A DNA stretch of 57,707 nucleotides. Source: Deltaproteobacteria bacterium. Its GTDB lineage: Bacteria > Desulfobacterota > Desulfuromonadia > Geobacterales > Pseudopelobacteraceae. Of this stretch, positions 17,541-25,736 are shown piece by piece. The stretch is taken from contig JAJXYO010000044.1 of assembly GCA_021780495.1 (NCBI GenBank), positions 1 through 57,707 on the forward strand, given 5' to 3'. Both the position numbers and the translations under genes were made by a program. The notes under the pieces are model-generated. The model worked only from the letters and a program-made list of their open reading frames with translations. It ran no database searches and was not told where the DNA came from. Within the stretch, counting starts at the first letter, position 1. Every line of letters starts with the position of its first letter.

Positions 17541-17728
17541 AACTGTGCACACAAAGCCGCAAGCTGGAACTCAGGGTGTCTGTGCCGATTGCGAAGCAGC
17601 TCCGCCAGGGGCGGGTCAGGGTTCGATACGAATTATGCGGCGGCGATGGTCATTTTGCGGGAATAGTGCGGCTCCCGGAATCGGCATGTGGTCTTCTCCA
17701 TGGAAAGCTCGATGGCGTTAATCTCCGT

Positions 17729-19516
17729 TCATTGCGAAAAGATCAATACGCTGTAAGGGCCTATCGTTATTGCGGCGTAGTAGGGCAGGCCGTCATTCTC
17801 ACCCGGTTCGGCGATGACGTCGCCGCTCGGATGACCTTGGAAATCGTCGCTGTACCCGTGCCAATCGCTGTTTAAGCGGAGCTTCCAGACCCCGGCAGCC
17901 GGGAAGCCGATGACATGGCCCTCCTGCGGCTCATGAGAAAAATTGGCAACAACCACGACATCGTCCGCCGGTCCGCCCTTGTCCCAACGGTGAAAGGCGA
18001 TGACCTTGCGCTCGTCGTTCAGGTGGTAGACCTGGGTGAACTGGCCGCTGAGGCCGCTCGTGAAGCCGTCGTAGTTGAGCCTCAACCGGATGAGGTCGCG
18101 GTAGAGCCGGACAATGCCATGAAATTCGTCGCGTTGCTCCCAATCGACAGGAACCGTGTCTCGGAACCAGCCCCCTTCGAGAAACTCCTGGCCCTGAAAA
18201 AGCATGGGGATACCCGGCGCGGTAAAGACCATTGCCGCTGCCAGTGTCGAACGTTTTCGCGCGTACCAACCCTTGGGGTCGTCCGGGCTGATCTCTTGCG
18301 GCACACGCTGCTTGCCGTTCGCTACCTCATCGTGCGATTCGCTGTAGATAACCCTGTCAAAAGCGTCGTCGTTGTAGCGGTAGCAGATGGCGTCGCGGAT
18401 GTCACCAAGCGAGCGCTGTTCATCCTGTGGCGTGGTAACCGCCAGGCGGATAGGATGAACGAACATGGCGTCCCACTGTGAGCTGAATCCGGCTCCTCCG
18501 GCGCCAACGTCCTTGGTGAGCCACCGGTTGTGTTGAAGATCCTCGGCGATCGTGATGCTAGCGGGGTATTTCTGCGCGATCTGGCTGTTGATCCACTGGA
18601 GCAGATTCCACCCATCGGGAAGGTCCGGTGTGCCGACACCGTTGATCGTGCGAATGAATTGGGTGCAGTCGAAACGGATGCCGTCAATGTGGTATTCTTC
18701 GAACCACATCAGCACGTTATCGAGCAGGTATTGACGTACCTCACCGCGCCCGTAATCGGGACGGGTGTCGCCCCACGGTGTAACGGCCCGGTCGTCGTTG
18801 TAGAAGTAGATGCCCCCGCGGTTGTTTTCGGACCAGCCGTCGAATTGCCACAGATCAAGGTCGCTCGGGCCCAGGTGGTTGTAGACAACGTCCAGGATCA
18901 CCGCGATGCCCTGTTTATGAGCGTGCTTGATGAACTTTTTGAAGGCCAACGGGCCTCCGTAAGCTGTTTCCACCGAGAAGATATGGGCGGGGTTGTAACC
19001 CCACGACCGCTCCCCCGCAAACTCGCCCACCGGCATGATCTGGATGGCATTGATGCCGAGCTTCTGCAGATGTCCCAAACGCGCCGACACCGAGGAAAAC
19101 TTGCCCGGATGGTCGGTGTCCTCCTGATCGTTGAACGTGCCGACATGCAGCTCGTAAATGACGAGTTTATTCCACGACGCAAGATGGTAGTCGTCGCCTT
19201 GCCAATCGAAGCTCGGATCGTGAACGATGGCGTTTCCTATCGAACTGGTCACCTCACGGGCGTAAGGATCAATGCGATCGTACTCACCTTGCGCTGTGGA
19301 CAAGCGGTACTTGTACTGATCGCCGACATGGGCTTCTGCCACATCTGTGGACCAGTTGCCATTTTCCTCAGCCTGCATGGGGTGTTTGCCGCTGTCCCAT
19401 CCGTTGAACGATCCGACCACGGACACCCGCTCGGCATGGGGCGCCCACACCCGGAACCCGACTCCCTTGGCGTGGGGGATCGCTCCCATGCCCTTTATCG
19501 TTTGTTCAGAGCTCAT
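17729..19516 (-). CDS. GH13 glucan-modifying enzyme, branching-enzyme-like
   Basis: This 595-residue protein has an N-terminal CBM48-type beta-sandwich (FRVWAPHAERVSVVGSFNGW) and a GH13 barrel. The catalytic set is visible: nucleophile Asp in DGIRFD, acid/base Glu in IAEDLQ, and the transition-state Asp in SESHDEVANGK. SHDEV..GK is typical of 1,4-alpha-glucan branching enzymes, but overall length and layout also resemble malto-oligosyltrehalose trehalohydrolase. Either role would serve glycogen or trehalose metabolism under stress. The start at 19516 is chosen for GGAGGAGG upstream rather than the ATG at 19534. It follows the alpha/beta hydrolase by 58 bp and probably shares the sigma-54 promoter at 20585. 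Confidence 0.88.
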   Translation of the reverse strand: MSSEQTIKGMGAIPHAKGVGFRVWAPHAERVSVVGSFNGWDSGKHPMQAEENGNWSTDVAEAHVGDQYKYRLSTAQGEYDRIDPYAREVTSSIGNAIVHDPSFDWQGDDYHLASWNKLVIYELHVGTFNDQEDTDHPGKFSSVSARLGHLQKLGINAIQIMPVGEFAGERSWGYNPAHIFSVETAYGGPLAFKKFIKHAHKQGIAVILDVVYNHLGPSDLDLWQFDGWSENNRGGIYFYNDDRAVTPWGDTRPDYGRGEVRQYLLDNVLMWFEEYHIDGIRFDCTQFIRTINGVGTPDLPDGWNLLQWINSQIAQKYPASITIAEDLQHNRWLTKDVGAGGAGFSSQWDAMFVHPIRLAVTTPQDEQRSLGDIRDAICYRYNDDAFDRVIYSESHDEVANGKQRVPQEISPDDPKGWYARKRSTLAAAMVFTAPGIPMLFQGQEFLEGGWFRDTVPVDWEQRDEFHGIVRLYRDLIRLRLNYDGFTSGLSGQFTQVYHLNDERKVIAFHRWDKGGPADDVVVVANFSHEPQEGHVIGFPAAGVWKLRLNSDWHGYSDDFQGHPSGDVIAEPGENDGLPYYAAITIGPYSVLIFSQ

Positions 19517-19574
19517 GGATACCTCCTCCACCATCGGATACCTCTCTGTTATACGCTATCATTTCAATGCCCAT

Positions 19575-20519
19575 TCATCTTGTTGACGTACCGAAATATT
19601 TCAACCCTAGCGATGATTTGTGTTCAATGAAATTTGTTAATTCATCATTGAACTTGTCTTTCTCCTCATAAAACAGGGCATGGCCACTGTTTTCAAAACA
19701 AATCAACGTTGCACCGCTAATCCCGCCGGCAGTGGGTTCTTCCCCAGCTGATATTGCTTCAATTCCAACCGCCATCGCTTCACCACCCGCCGGCATCGCT
19801 TCTGTCGGGGCTGTCATCGTTTTTGCAAGTTCAAACGGACAAATCCGGTCATGCAAACCATGAAAAAGAACGGTAGGCACCTGTACGGATTGCAGGTCAT
19901 TACGCAGATCTGAATCCCGGAGCGTTACAAGAGCCGCCGCAGTAGCATGAGGCGACGCTTCCATGCCGAGGGTTTGGAGCCAACTCAACAGCGGCGGCGT
20001 AACAGCTGTGCTGTCTCTAAACAATGACGTTCCGAAATCAGCATTAAGCTTGGCGCGGTCTGATTGGCACGATTTAATCAGGCTATCTACCACCCCCGGC
20101 TCAAGGCCGAAGGGAAAGCCGGCTCTTGACGTAAAACAGGGCGCTGCAGCACTGCAGAGCACCAGATTGTCAACCCTGTCTCCTTTATGACGCGCCATAT
20201 AGTGAAGGGCTATAGCGCCACCCATGGAAAAGCCGGCCAGGGTGACATTGTTCAGATCCAGTGCCTGAAGAACAGAGAGAAGGTCATCTGCAAAAATATC
20301 ATAGGTATATTCTCCCCACGGTTGTGAAGATTTGCCAAAACCACGCATGCTGATGCCTATGCAGCGATAGCCGCGTTGCGGCAGTTGTGTGAACTGGTAC
20401 TCAAACATTTCATGCCCGAATGGCCACCCGGGGATAAAAACGATGGTATGGCCCTTTCCCCAATCACGGATATGGAGAAAAACATTATCGCCAATGTCTA
20501 TGTATTCGCTCTGGTTCAT
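19575..20519 (-). CDS. Alpha/beta hydrolase with a low-complexity insertion
   Basis: This 314-residue hydrolase resembles the non-haem haloperoxidase/perhydrolase group. It has the nucleophile elbow GFSMGG, the acid Asp in HGLHDRICP and the catalytic His in ENSGHALF. Between acid and His lies a roughly 30-residue Ala/Gly/Glu/Pro-rich insert with imperfect repeats (TEAMPAGGEAMAVGIEA) not expected in the family. The substrate is unknown. It is the first gene after the sigma-54 core at 20585 and precedes the GH13 enzyme. Confidence 0.88.
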   Translation of the reverse strand: MNQSEYIDIGDNVFLHIRDWGKGHTIVFIPGWPFGHEMFEYQFTQLPQRGYRCIGISMRGFGKSSQPWGEYTYDIFADDLLSVLQALDLNNVTLAGFSMGGAIALHYMARHKGDRVDNLVLCSAAAPCFTSRAGFPFGLEPGVVDSLIKSCQSDRAKLNADFGTSLFRDSTAVTPPLLSWLQTLGMEASPHATAAALVTLRDSDLRNDLQSVQVPTVLFHGLHDRICPFELAKTMTAPTEAMPAGGEAMAVGIEAISAGEEPTAGGISGATLICFENSGHALFYEEKDKFNDELTNFIEHKSSLGLKYFGTSTR

Positions 20520-20584
20520 GGGTGCCGTCCTTGAATAGGTGGTCTCTGCCTGGTTGAAAATGTATCCTCACTACAGGGCAAAAC

Positions 20585-20599
20585 GCAACTAGCATGCCA
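20585..20599 (-). promoter_or_regulatory. Sigma-54 -24/-12 promoter, module copy 3
   Basis: The minus strand reads TGGCAT-GCTAG-TTGC, one pyrimidine change from consensus, followed by G. It lies 66 bp upstream of the hydrolase ATG at 20519. Confidence 0.82.
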
Positions 20600-20625
20600 G
20601 AGAGCACGCACGGTTTCATGGTAAG

Positions 20626-20731
20626 CAATTGCCTGATTGTACGTGTGAAAATCCGATGGATGGATGTCAGCTGCAGGAAAAATCGTCAGAGGGAACTGTT
20701 ATATCTAACGTAACTGCTATATATGGCGGTT
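20626..20731. promoter_or_regulatory. IHF-like site and UAS, module copy 3
   Basis: On the minus strand the IHF-like motif AATCAGGCAATTG is at 20638-20626, exactly 27 bp from the core. The UAS is at about 20693-20731: the distal part (AACCGCCATATATAGCAG, GTTACGTTAG) is intact, while the proximal arm is eroded to AACAGTTC. The well-kept arm faces the plus-strand candidate promoter at 20815, so the UAS may serve both directions. Confidence 0.7.
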
Positions 20732-20785
20732 GGCGTGTGTCGAGGCTGACGGGCATGCGAGATAGTACCCGTTACAAATGCGTAA

Positions 20786-20829
20786 AATCAGGGTGTTACC
20801 CCGGTCGAGCACGTTGGCTCATTTCATGC
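20786..20829 (+). promoter_or_regulatory. Candidate divergent sigma-54 promoter and IHF-like site
   Basis: AATCAGGGTGTTA at 20786-20798 repeats the IHF-like motif. TGGCTC-ATTTC-ATGC at 20815-20829 keeps the essential GG and GC at correct spacing but has two other mismatches. It lies one helical turn closer to the IHF-like motif (17 bp instead of 27) than in other modules. It would drive the small membrane protein at 20912 from the UAS of copy 3. Confidence 0.4.
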
Positions 20830-20911
20830 GTTATGCAGGGCAGAGCGTCATATTCGAGGATACATCCATTCCCGGCCTGAACAGACGCTGAAGCAACCAG
20901 GAGGCAGCATA

Positions 20912-21076
20912 ATGTCCTTGATCATTTATCTCATCGGTTTTGCTTTTGTCATTGGCGGCATTGCATGGGCCCTTGTTCTGGCGAAAGTGAGTGCCGTGTA
21001 TGTTATGATAGCCGTCGTCATACTCGTCGGCATTGCGATCTTGAGCGGGGTAACCCGTACCCGCTCCCGTGACTGA
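20912..21076 (+). CDS. Small two-helix membrane protein (54 aa)
   Basis: The peptide starts MSLIIYLIGFAFVIGG and has two hydrophobic segments (about residues 3-22 and 27-45) with a basic C-terminal tail (TRTRSRD). AGGAGG precedes the ATG at good spacing, which makes the gene convincing despite its size. No family was recognised. It lies downstream of the candidate divergent promoter at 20815, so it may belong to the sigma-54 stress set. Confidence 0.75.
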   Translation: MSLIIYLIGFAFVIGGIAWALVLAKVSAVYVMIAVVILVGIAILSGVTRTRSRD

Positions 21077-21236
21077 TCCGGTTTGCTGACCGCAGCCGGC
21101 CTGACTCAGGATAGTATCCCGTGGCCTCCGGAATTTACAGGAATGGCTTTGACGGGCGCCTATTCAGGAGGTATGGTTATGGTAGAGCGCGTAGATTCCG
21201 GTCCTGTCAGATCTACCCCACGAACGAGGTGCCCCC

Positions 21237-21749
21237 ATGTCAGATACACCCTCAGCAGCCAAAGACACACTCCGCATCCGCGAGATGACCATCGACGATT
21301 TTCCCGAGGTGTTCCATATCGGCGAACAGGTCTTTACCGCCGAGTCGTTTCAAAGCCTGTACCGCACCTGGGACGAATACGAGATTACGACCCTCTTCAA
21401 TTCGGACTCCGAGCTCTGCCTGGTGGCTGAAGCCGGGGACAGGATTCTCGGTTTCGCCCTGGGGACTACGGTCACGAAACACAACTCGCCCTGGAAATAC
21501 GGCTATCTTGTCTGGGTGGGGGTCCGCCTGGATATCCAGCAGGGCGGCGTGGGGAGCGGGCTGTTCAAGGAGATCAAGCACCGTATGAAGGAACAGGGGG
21601 TGCGTATGATGATCATCGACACATCCGCCGACAACCAGCCGGCGATCCGCTTCTTTGAAAAACAGGGTTTCGGCGATGTTCAGGATCATGTCTACATGTC
21701 CCTCAACCTGTCGCACAAGAACAGAAAAAAAACGGTCAAGAAACCATGA
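21237..21749 (+). CDS. GNAT-family N-acetyltransferase
   Basis: This 170-residue protein has the acetyl-CoA-binding pattern of GNAT enzymes (V-x-L-D-I-Q-Q-G-G-V-G-S-G-L near residues 95-110) and the C-terminal NQPAIRFFEKQGF motif. It is RimI-like in layout. The acceptor is unknown; an alpha-amino group of a small molecule or protein is possible. The stop codon overlaps the ATG of the M20 peptidase (ATGA), which suggests that the two act on the same acylated compound (inference). Confidence 0.88.
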   Translation: MSDTPSAAKDTLRIREMTIDDFPEVFHIGEQVFTAESFQSLYRTWDEYEITTLFNSDSELCLVAEAGDRILGFALGTTVTKHNSPWKYGYLVWVGVRLDIQQGGVGSGLFKEIKHRMKEQGVRMMIIDTSADNQPAIRFFEKQGFGDVQDHVYMSLNLSHKNRKKTVKKP

Positions 21750-22876
21750 ACTCCCGCCTGGATGCCGTCTGGCGAGCGATCAACCCCGAGCGACTGCGCA
21801 CAACGTTCCTCGATCTGCTCGATATCTACTCGCCTTCCGGCAAGGAAGAGGATATCCAGCTGTACCTGGAAGAGCTCCTCAACCGGGCCGGTTTTCGTGC
21901 CGAGCGGCAGGAAGTGGAAGATGATCGCTATAACCTGCGTGTTAGCATGGGGCCCGGCGAACCGCGCCTCTACCTGGTGGGGCATGTCGATACCGTCCCG
22001 GCCTGGGATCTGGATACGTTCGGCCCCCAGGAAGATAACGGCATCATCCGCGGACTGGGGAGCTCCGATATGAAAGGTGGCTGTGCCGCCATGGTTGAGG
22101 CCTGGCTGGCTCTGGCCGAGGCTTTGGCGCCTTCCGAGCGACCTTCGGTCGGGCTGCTGCTGGTCGTCGGGGAGGAAGAGAACGGCGACGGCAGTGCGAC
22201 CTTCCTGCAAACCAGCCAACCACCCTGGGTGGTGATTGGCGAACCGACCAGCCTGGTGGCCAAATTCGCCCATTACGGCTACCTGGAGGCCGGCTTTGTC
22301 ACGCGCGGTCTGCAAAGCCATTCCTCGCTCCCCGAACTGGGGCATAATGCCGTTGAATCGATGCTGCGGGTTCTGCTGCTGCTGGGAAATGACCCGTTGT
22401 TCGATCGGGCGCGATCGGAGATCGTCTATTCAATCAGGGAGATGCGATCATCGCAGGCCGGTTTTGTTGTGCCGGATCGCTGTGAAACCTGGATCGATCT
22501 GCACCTGCCCCCTGATCACGCCCCGGTCGTTCTCCAGGATGCGATTCGCCGGATCGTCGCCAACCTTGACCGGATCATTCCCGGCCTCAATCTGGGAGTC
22601 AGCTTCGATTTCGCCTCCCCCGGCTACAACCTTGGCACCGATAATCTCCTGGCGCAGGTCTTGCGTGAGGTCTATCAAAAGCTTGATCTGCCGCTGGAGA
22701 TGGATGCCTTCCGCTCTCATTCCGATGGTAATCTCTTTTTTGCAGCAGGGGTAAAACCGCTTATTCTGGGCCCCGGTTCGCTGGAAACCGCTCACACCCC
22801 CGATGAACGGGTGATTTTCGACGAGGTAACGAATGCTGCCCGCATCTATGCGGCACTCTGCCTGGGGGGCTCCTAG
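21746..22876 (+). CDS. M20-family metallopeptidase/deacylase
   Basis: This 376-residue protein has the M20 metal ligands in GHVDTVP and GSSDMKGG, the catalytic Glu pair in EEENGDG, and a later His in FRSHSDGN. Relatives include ArgE/DapE acyl-amino acid deacylases and LysK-type hydrolases, so it probably hydrolyses an N-acyl amino acid in the cytoplasm. It overlaps the GNAT gene by four bases and is surely co-translated with it. There is no signal peptide. Confidence 0.9.
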   Translation: MNSRLDAVWRAINPERLRTTFLDLLDIYSPSGKEEDIQLYLEELLNRAGFRAERQEVEDDRYNLRVSMGPGEPRLYLVGHVDTVPAWDLDTFGPQEDNGIIRGLGSSDMKGGCAAMVEAWLALAEALAPSERPSVGLLLVVGEEENGDGSATFLQTSQPPWVVIGEPTSLVAKFAHYGYLEAGFVTRGLQSHSSLPELGHNAVESMLRVLLLLGNDPLFDRARSEIVYSIREMRSSQAGFVVPDRCETWIDLHLPPDHAPVVLQDAIRRIVANLDRIIPGLNLGVSFDFASPGYNLGTDNLLAQVLREVYQKLDLPLEMDAFRSHSDGNLFFAAGVKPLILGPGSLETAHTPDERVIFDEVTNAARIYAALCLGGS

Positions 22877-22983
22877 CACCCCGCCCGGTGCTTTGCGCAT
22901 GGATGGCGGTCAGGTGTCTGGGTGGTCTGCGCGGGATGTATGGAACGGTGATGGGAATACATAATCACAACGGAGAAATCAGT

Positions 22984-23241
22984 ATGAATCCGGAAGCACC
23001 ACCAGAGACGAGATTTTTCGGAAATGAGCGCAGAACCTTTCCACGCCTCCCGCTCAACACCCCGGAGCCGGAACTTCCCGGGGAACAAACCTTCAAGACG
23101 ACCTGCCAGGAAATCGTTGAGCTCTACAGCATGCTTCGGCATAAATCCATCCCGGGCAACCGGTTGCCTGCATTGGTACAATATCCCGTGATCATGGTGC
23201 CCTCTTTTGGAGGAGAACCTCAAAGAAAAATCCTTACCTGA
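22984..23241 (+). CDS. Small hypothetical protein (85 aa)
   Basis: Not recognised. The start at 22984 (MNPEAPPETRFFGNERR) has GGAG upstream; an in-frame start near 22888 lacks one. The protein is Pro/Glu-rich at the N-terminus, soluble and without Cys. An overlapping minus-strand frame of similar size exists, so coding status is moderate. It lies 107 bp after the M20 gene. Confidence 0.5.
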   Translation: MNPEAPPETRFFGNERRTFPRLPLNTPEPELPGEQTFKTTCQEIVELYSMLRHKSIPGNRLPALVQYPVIMVPSFGGEPQRKILT

Positions 23242-23506
23242 GAGGTCTCAGGCCTCCGGATATGTCCGCTGGGGTATCGGTGTTCCGCTCGCTCTGGCAC
23301 GGGTTCTCGTGAGCATATTCTTTTATTGATGGATCTCTGCGCCGATGCATGGAAAACAGGATGAACCGCAATCTGAAAAGGTGTTCGGTTCGGCTTCCGG
23401 GGGGGCTTGTTTTAGCGCTAGTCTGGCATCATGTTACTCTCATTATTTCGCAGCAAACCACTCTAAATCTCCCTGCATGCCCCAGAGGGCATTTATCAGG
23501 GGCGAG

Positions 23507-23544
23507 CTCTAATCTTCCCCCCTGACAAGGAGGGAAGGTTAGAG
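23507..23544. repeat. Long imperfect palindrome
   Basis: CTCTAATCTTCCCCCC and GGAGGGAAGGTTAGAG form a strong hairpin with a TGACAA loop. Short palindromes of this general type are often dispersed in bacterial genomes. It lies about 40 nt downstream of the lipoprotein stop at 23584 (minus strand) and may end that transcript, but there is no T-tract. Apart from this hairpin I see nothing in 23242-23583. Confidence 0.55.
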
Positions 23545-23583
23545 GTCCCAGCGTACTGGTTCGGATGTAGCCGCCGCTTCTTA

Positions 23584-23961
23584 CTATGGCACCATCACAA
23601 CATCAAGGTGTTGCGTTGCGGTCAGAAGTGGCGTTACTTTAATATCGCTCTGCGTTGCGAATCGGACCGGAGTGGCGACGTCTGTGAATGTAAAGAAGTA
23701 ATCTGAACCAACAGTCTCTTGGAATGAATGTATGCCTGATGAGACCGTAGTAGTGAAGGAATCGATGGTTTTGCCTCCTGCAGAATCCTTTACATCAATC
23801 CTCACATTCGCCAAAAACGCACCACCACTATCTTTGACGGTAACGTCTATTTGACCTTTCCCCTGGACAAATTGTTCGGCGCCACCGCCGCACGCACTGA
23901 TCAATAAGCAAGCGATAATAAGCAGTGACGAAATGGTTGCTATTTTTAACAAATTTTTCAT
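23584..23961 (-). CDS. Lipoprotein with carboxypeptidase-regulatory-like beta domain
   Basis: This 125-residue protein starts at 23961 after CAAAGGAG. It has a lipoprotein signal peptide with lipobox LISAC near residue 20, a Gly-rich linker, then a small beta-sandwich-like domain ([20 protein letters not shown]). It is probably anchored in the outer membrane. It is the third gene of the minus-strand set after the alcohol dehydrogenase and the DUF3309 gene, and so may be induced from the sigma-54 promoter at 25426. Confidence 0.8.
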   Translation of the reverse strand: MKNLLKIATISSLLIIACLLISACGGGAEQFVQGKGQIDVTVKDSGGAFLANVRIDVKDSAGGKTIDSFTTTVSSGIHSFQETVGSDYFFTFTDVATPVRFATQSDIKVTPLLTATQHLDVVMVP

Positions 23962-24065
23962 GATATTCTCCTTTGTTTGTGAGGTGACCCGATTTTCCAA
24001 GAACACTCGTCAATGCGGGTGTTTTGCCCAAAAGATCGAGGGCACCATACGTGCTAAGCGGCTAC

Positions 24066-24221
24066 TTAAAGCCTACCAGTCAGCAACAAGATGATCAGAA
24101 TAAGAAAGATTAAACCAAGACCACCACTCGGATAGTAACCCCACTGCCGACTGTGGGGCCACGTGGGCAGTGCACCCACGAGCATCAAGATTACGACGAC
24201 GATCAAAATTGTTCCTAACAT
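24066..24221 (-). CDS. DUF3309-family small membrane protein (51 aa)
   Basis: The peptide begins MLGTILIVVVILMLVGALPTW, continues with a W-G-Y-Y-P-S-G-G-L-G motif and ends in a second hydrophobic segment. This is the layout of DUF3309 proteins, common in stress-related clusters. The start at 24221 has AAAGGAG upstream; a longer reading frame to 24281 has no such site. It lies 73 bp downstream of the alcohol dehydrogenase. Function is unknown. Confidence 0.85.
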   Translation of the reverse strand: MLGTILIVVVILMLVGALPTWPHSRQWGYYPSGGLGLIFLILIILLLTGRL

Positions 24222-24288
24222 GAGTGTTCTCCTTTTATTCAGTAGCGTTCCACTGGGCGCATGCGTTGAGCGCCATGCCATTTCAACG

Positions 24289-24317
24289 TCATCATTACAA
24301 ATTATTTGTAATGATGA
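24289..24317. repeat. Perfect 14-bp palindrome at the dehydrogenase stop codon
   Basis: TCATCATTACAAAT, a single T, then ATTTGTAATGATGA form a perfect inverted repeat spanning the TAA of the alcohol dehydrogenase. It may be an intercistronic hairpin that sets the expression ratio to the DUF3309 gene, or a dimeric operator. Confidence 0.5.
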
Positions 24318-25341
24318 CTTTCAGAGCGTGTTCCCGCATTGCATTGCCGAAGGTCTTGTATGCCTGCATGATGTCATTCAATTCAAAGTGATGAGTAATC
24401 AATTGGTTTGGCTGAACCTTGCCTGACATGACGGTTTTCAAAAGCATCGGGGTTGTCACGGTGTCAACGAGTCGCGTTGTGAGGGTGATATTGTGCGACC
24501 AGAGCTTGTCGATATTCAGCTGGACTGGCTTGCCATGCACGCCAATATTTGCAATATGGCCACCTGCCGTCACGATTGCCTGGCAAATGTCGAAACTCAA
24601 CGGAAGCCCTATGGCTTCAATCGCAACGTCCACACCCCGGTTACCGGTGAGCACCATAACCTTCTCAACCGCTTTGCCATCGTTGTTGTTGATAGTCTTC
24701 GTCGCACCGAACTTTTTGGCGATCTCAAGACGGTTGTCGTCTATGTCGATCATGATGATTTCCGCAGGTGAGTAGAATTGGGCTGTCAAAAGAGTCGCCA
24801 ATCCAATTGGACCTCCGCCGACAATTGCTACCGTGTCGCCGGGCTTGACCTGTCCGCTGAGGACTCCGCATTCGAACCCGGTCGGTAGAATATCGCTCAA
24901 CATGACGAGTGCTTCTTCGTCAGTTCCAGCCAAAATCGGATACAGACTATTGTCAGCAAATGGTATGCGGACGTATTCGGCTTGAGTCCCGTCAATTAGG
25001 TTCCCCAGTACCCAGCCGCCACCGTTTTCGCAATGCGAGTACATCCCTTTTTTACAGTTACTGCACTTCCCGCATGACGAGATGCATGAGATCAGAACGT
25101 GATCGCCAACGCTGAAATTAGAAACGTTCGCGCCTATCTTCTCGATGATTCCGACACCTTCGTGTCCCAGTATGCGTCCCTCCGTAACCGTGGGCACATC
25201 ACCTTTCATGATATGCAAATCCGTTCCACAAATTGTCGTCTTTGTGATCTTGACAATGGCATCTGTTGGGATTTCGATTGTGGGTGCGGGTTTGTCCTCT
25301 AATGCAAGTTTGCCGGGACCTCGGAATACGAGCGCTTTCAT
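24295..25341 (-). CDS. Zinc-dependent alcohol dehydrogenase
   Basis: This 348-residue medium-chain dehydrogenase has catalytic-zinc residues in CGTDLHI and GHEGVG, the structural-zinc four-cysteine loop (CGKCSNCKKGMYSHC near 93-107), and the nucleotide-binding motif GGGPIG near 170. It oxidises or reduces an alcohol/aldehyde with NAD(P); the substrate is not determined. ATG at 25341 has an AAGGAGAACC leader. The sigma-54 core at 25426 lies 84 bp upstream, so a redox or solvent/aldehyde stress role fits (inference). Confidence 0.92.
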   Translation of the reverse strand: MKALVFRGPGKLALEDKPAPTIEIPTDAIVKITKTTICGTDLHIMKGDVPTVTEGRILGHEGVGIIEKIGANVSNFSVGDHVLISCISSCGKCSNCKKGMYSHCENGGGWVLGNLIDGTQAEYVRIPFADNSLYPILAGTDEEALVMLSDILPTGFECGVLSGQVKPGDTVAIVGGGPIGLATLLTAQFYSPAEIIMIDIDDNRLEIAKKFGATKTINNNDGKAVEKVMVLTGNRGVDVAIEAIGLPLSFDICQAIVTAGGHIANIGVHGKPVQLNIDKLWSHNITLTTRLVDTVTTPMLLKTVMSGKVQPNQLITHHFELNDIMQAYKTFGNAMREHALKVIITNNL

Positions 25342-25425
25342 GGGTGGTTCTCCTTGATAATGTCTTCCCGAAACGGAAAATTGAAGTAAGCATGTCAGTG
25401 CTCATGTTCACATAGAAGAGATATC

Positions 25426-25440
25426 GCAACTAACGTGCCA
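25426..25440 (-). promoter_or_regulatory. Sigma-54 -24/-12 promoter, module copy 4 (minus)
   Basis: The minus strand reads TGGCACGTTAGTTGC, followed by GA, a perfect consensus match identical to copy 1. It drives the alcohol dehydrogenase operon. Confidence 0.88.
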
Positions 25441-25466
25441 TAGAAGAATTGCAAAGTTTGCGCTCC

Positions 25467-25640
25467 CAAGAGTCTGATTCTAATGGGTTTAAATAGTGGG
25501 AAAGGTTCTGTGTGAAGGCGTAGCCGTCATTGATACCCGTCATATGTGGCAGTTACGTTAAGCATGACGGGTTCAGCACATAAATTCGGCAGTACACTCT
25601 ACGCTTATTTTCTATTTACCCGTTTACAATCAGACCGTTG
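25467..25640. promoter_or_regulatory. Shared UAS flanked by two IHF-like sites
   Basis: The UAS at 25535-25572 has perfect 9-bp arms, ACCCGTCAT / ATGACGGGT. IHF-like motifs lie on both sides: AATCAGACTCTTG (minus, 25479-25467) and AATCAGACCGTTG (plus, 25628-25640). The UAS edge is 95 bp from the minus-strand core at 25440 and 96 bp from the plus-strand core at 25668; the IHF-like motifs are 27-28 bp from their cores. The UAS interior (GTGGCAGTTACGTTA) is oriented as for the plus-strand promoter. Confidence 0.85.
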
Positions 25641-25667
25641 CAAATGCAAAGCCCGCATATTTTTTTC

Positions 25668-25682
25668 TGGCACTCTAGTTGC
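25668..25682 (+). promoter_or_regulatory. Sigma-54 -24/-12 promoter, module copy 4 (plus)
   Basis: TGGCAC-TCTAG-TTGC followed by T is a perfect consensus match. It lies 55 bp upstream of the ATG at 25737 and heads the six-gene plus-strand cluster. Confidence 0.88.
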
Positions 25683-25736
25683 TGAATCAATGCTTTGAAA
25701 GAGTTGCAATTTCAGTGATTAAGGGAGAGTAAACAA

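Noticed and set aside
17537..17875. GTG-started 112-codon frame overlapping the ATPase stop and the GH13 3' end.
   Set aside because: More than a third is antisense to the GH13 gene and the product shows no recognisable fold. The first ~60 codons could be a relic, but the evidence is too thin.
24040..24054. GGGCAC-CATAC-GTGC as a plus-strand sigma-54 core.
   Set aside because: It has two box mismatches, no UAS or IHF-like site, and no plus-strand gene downstream.
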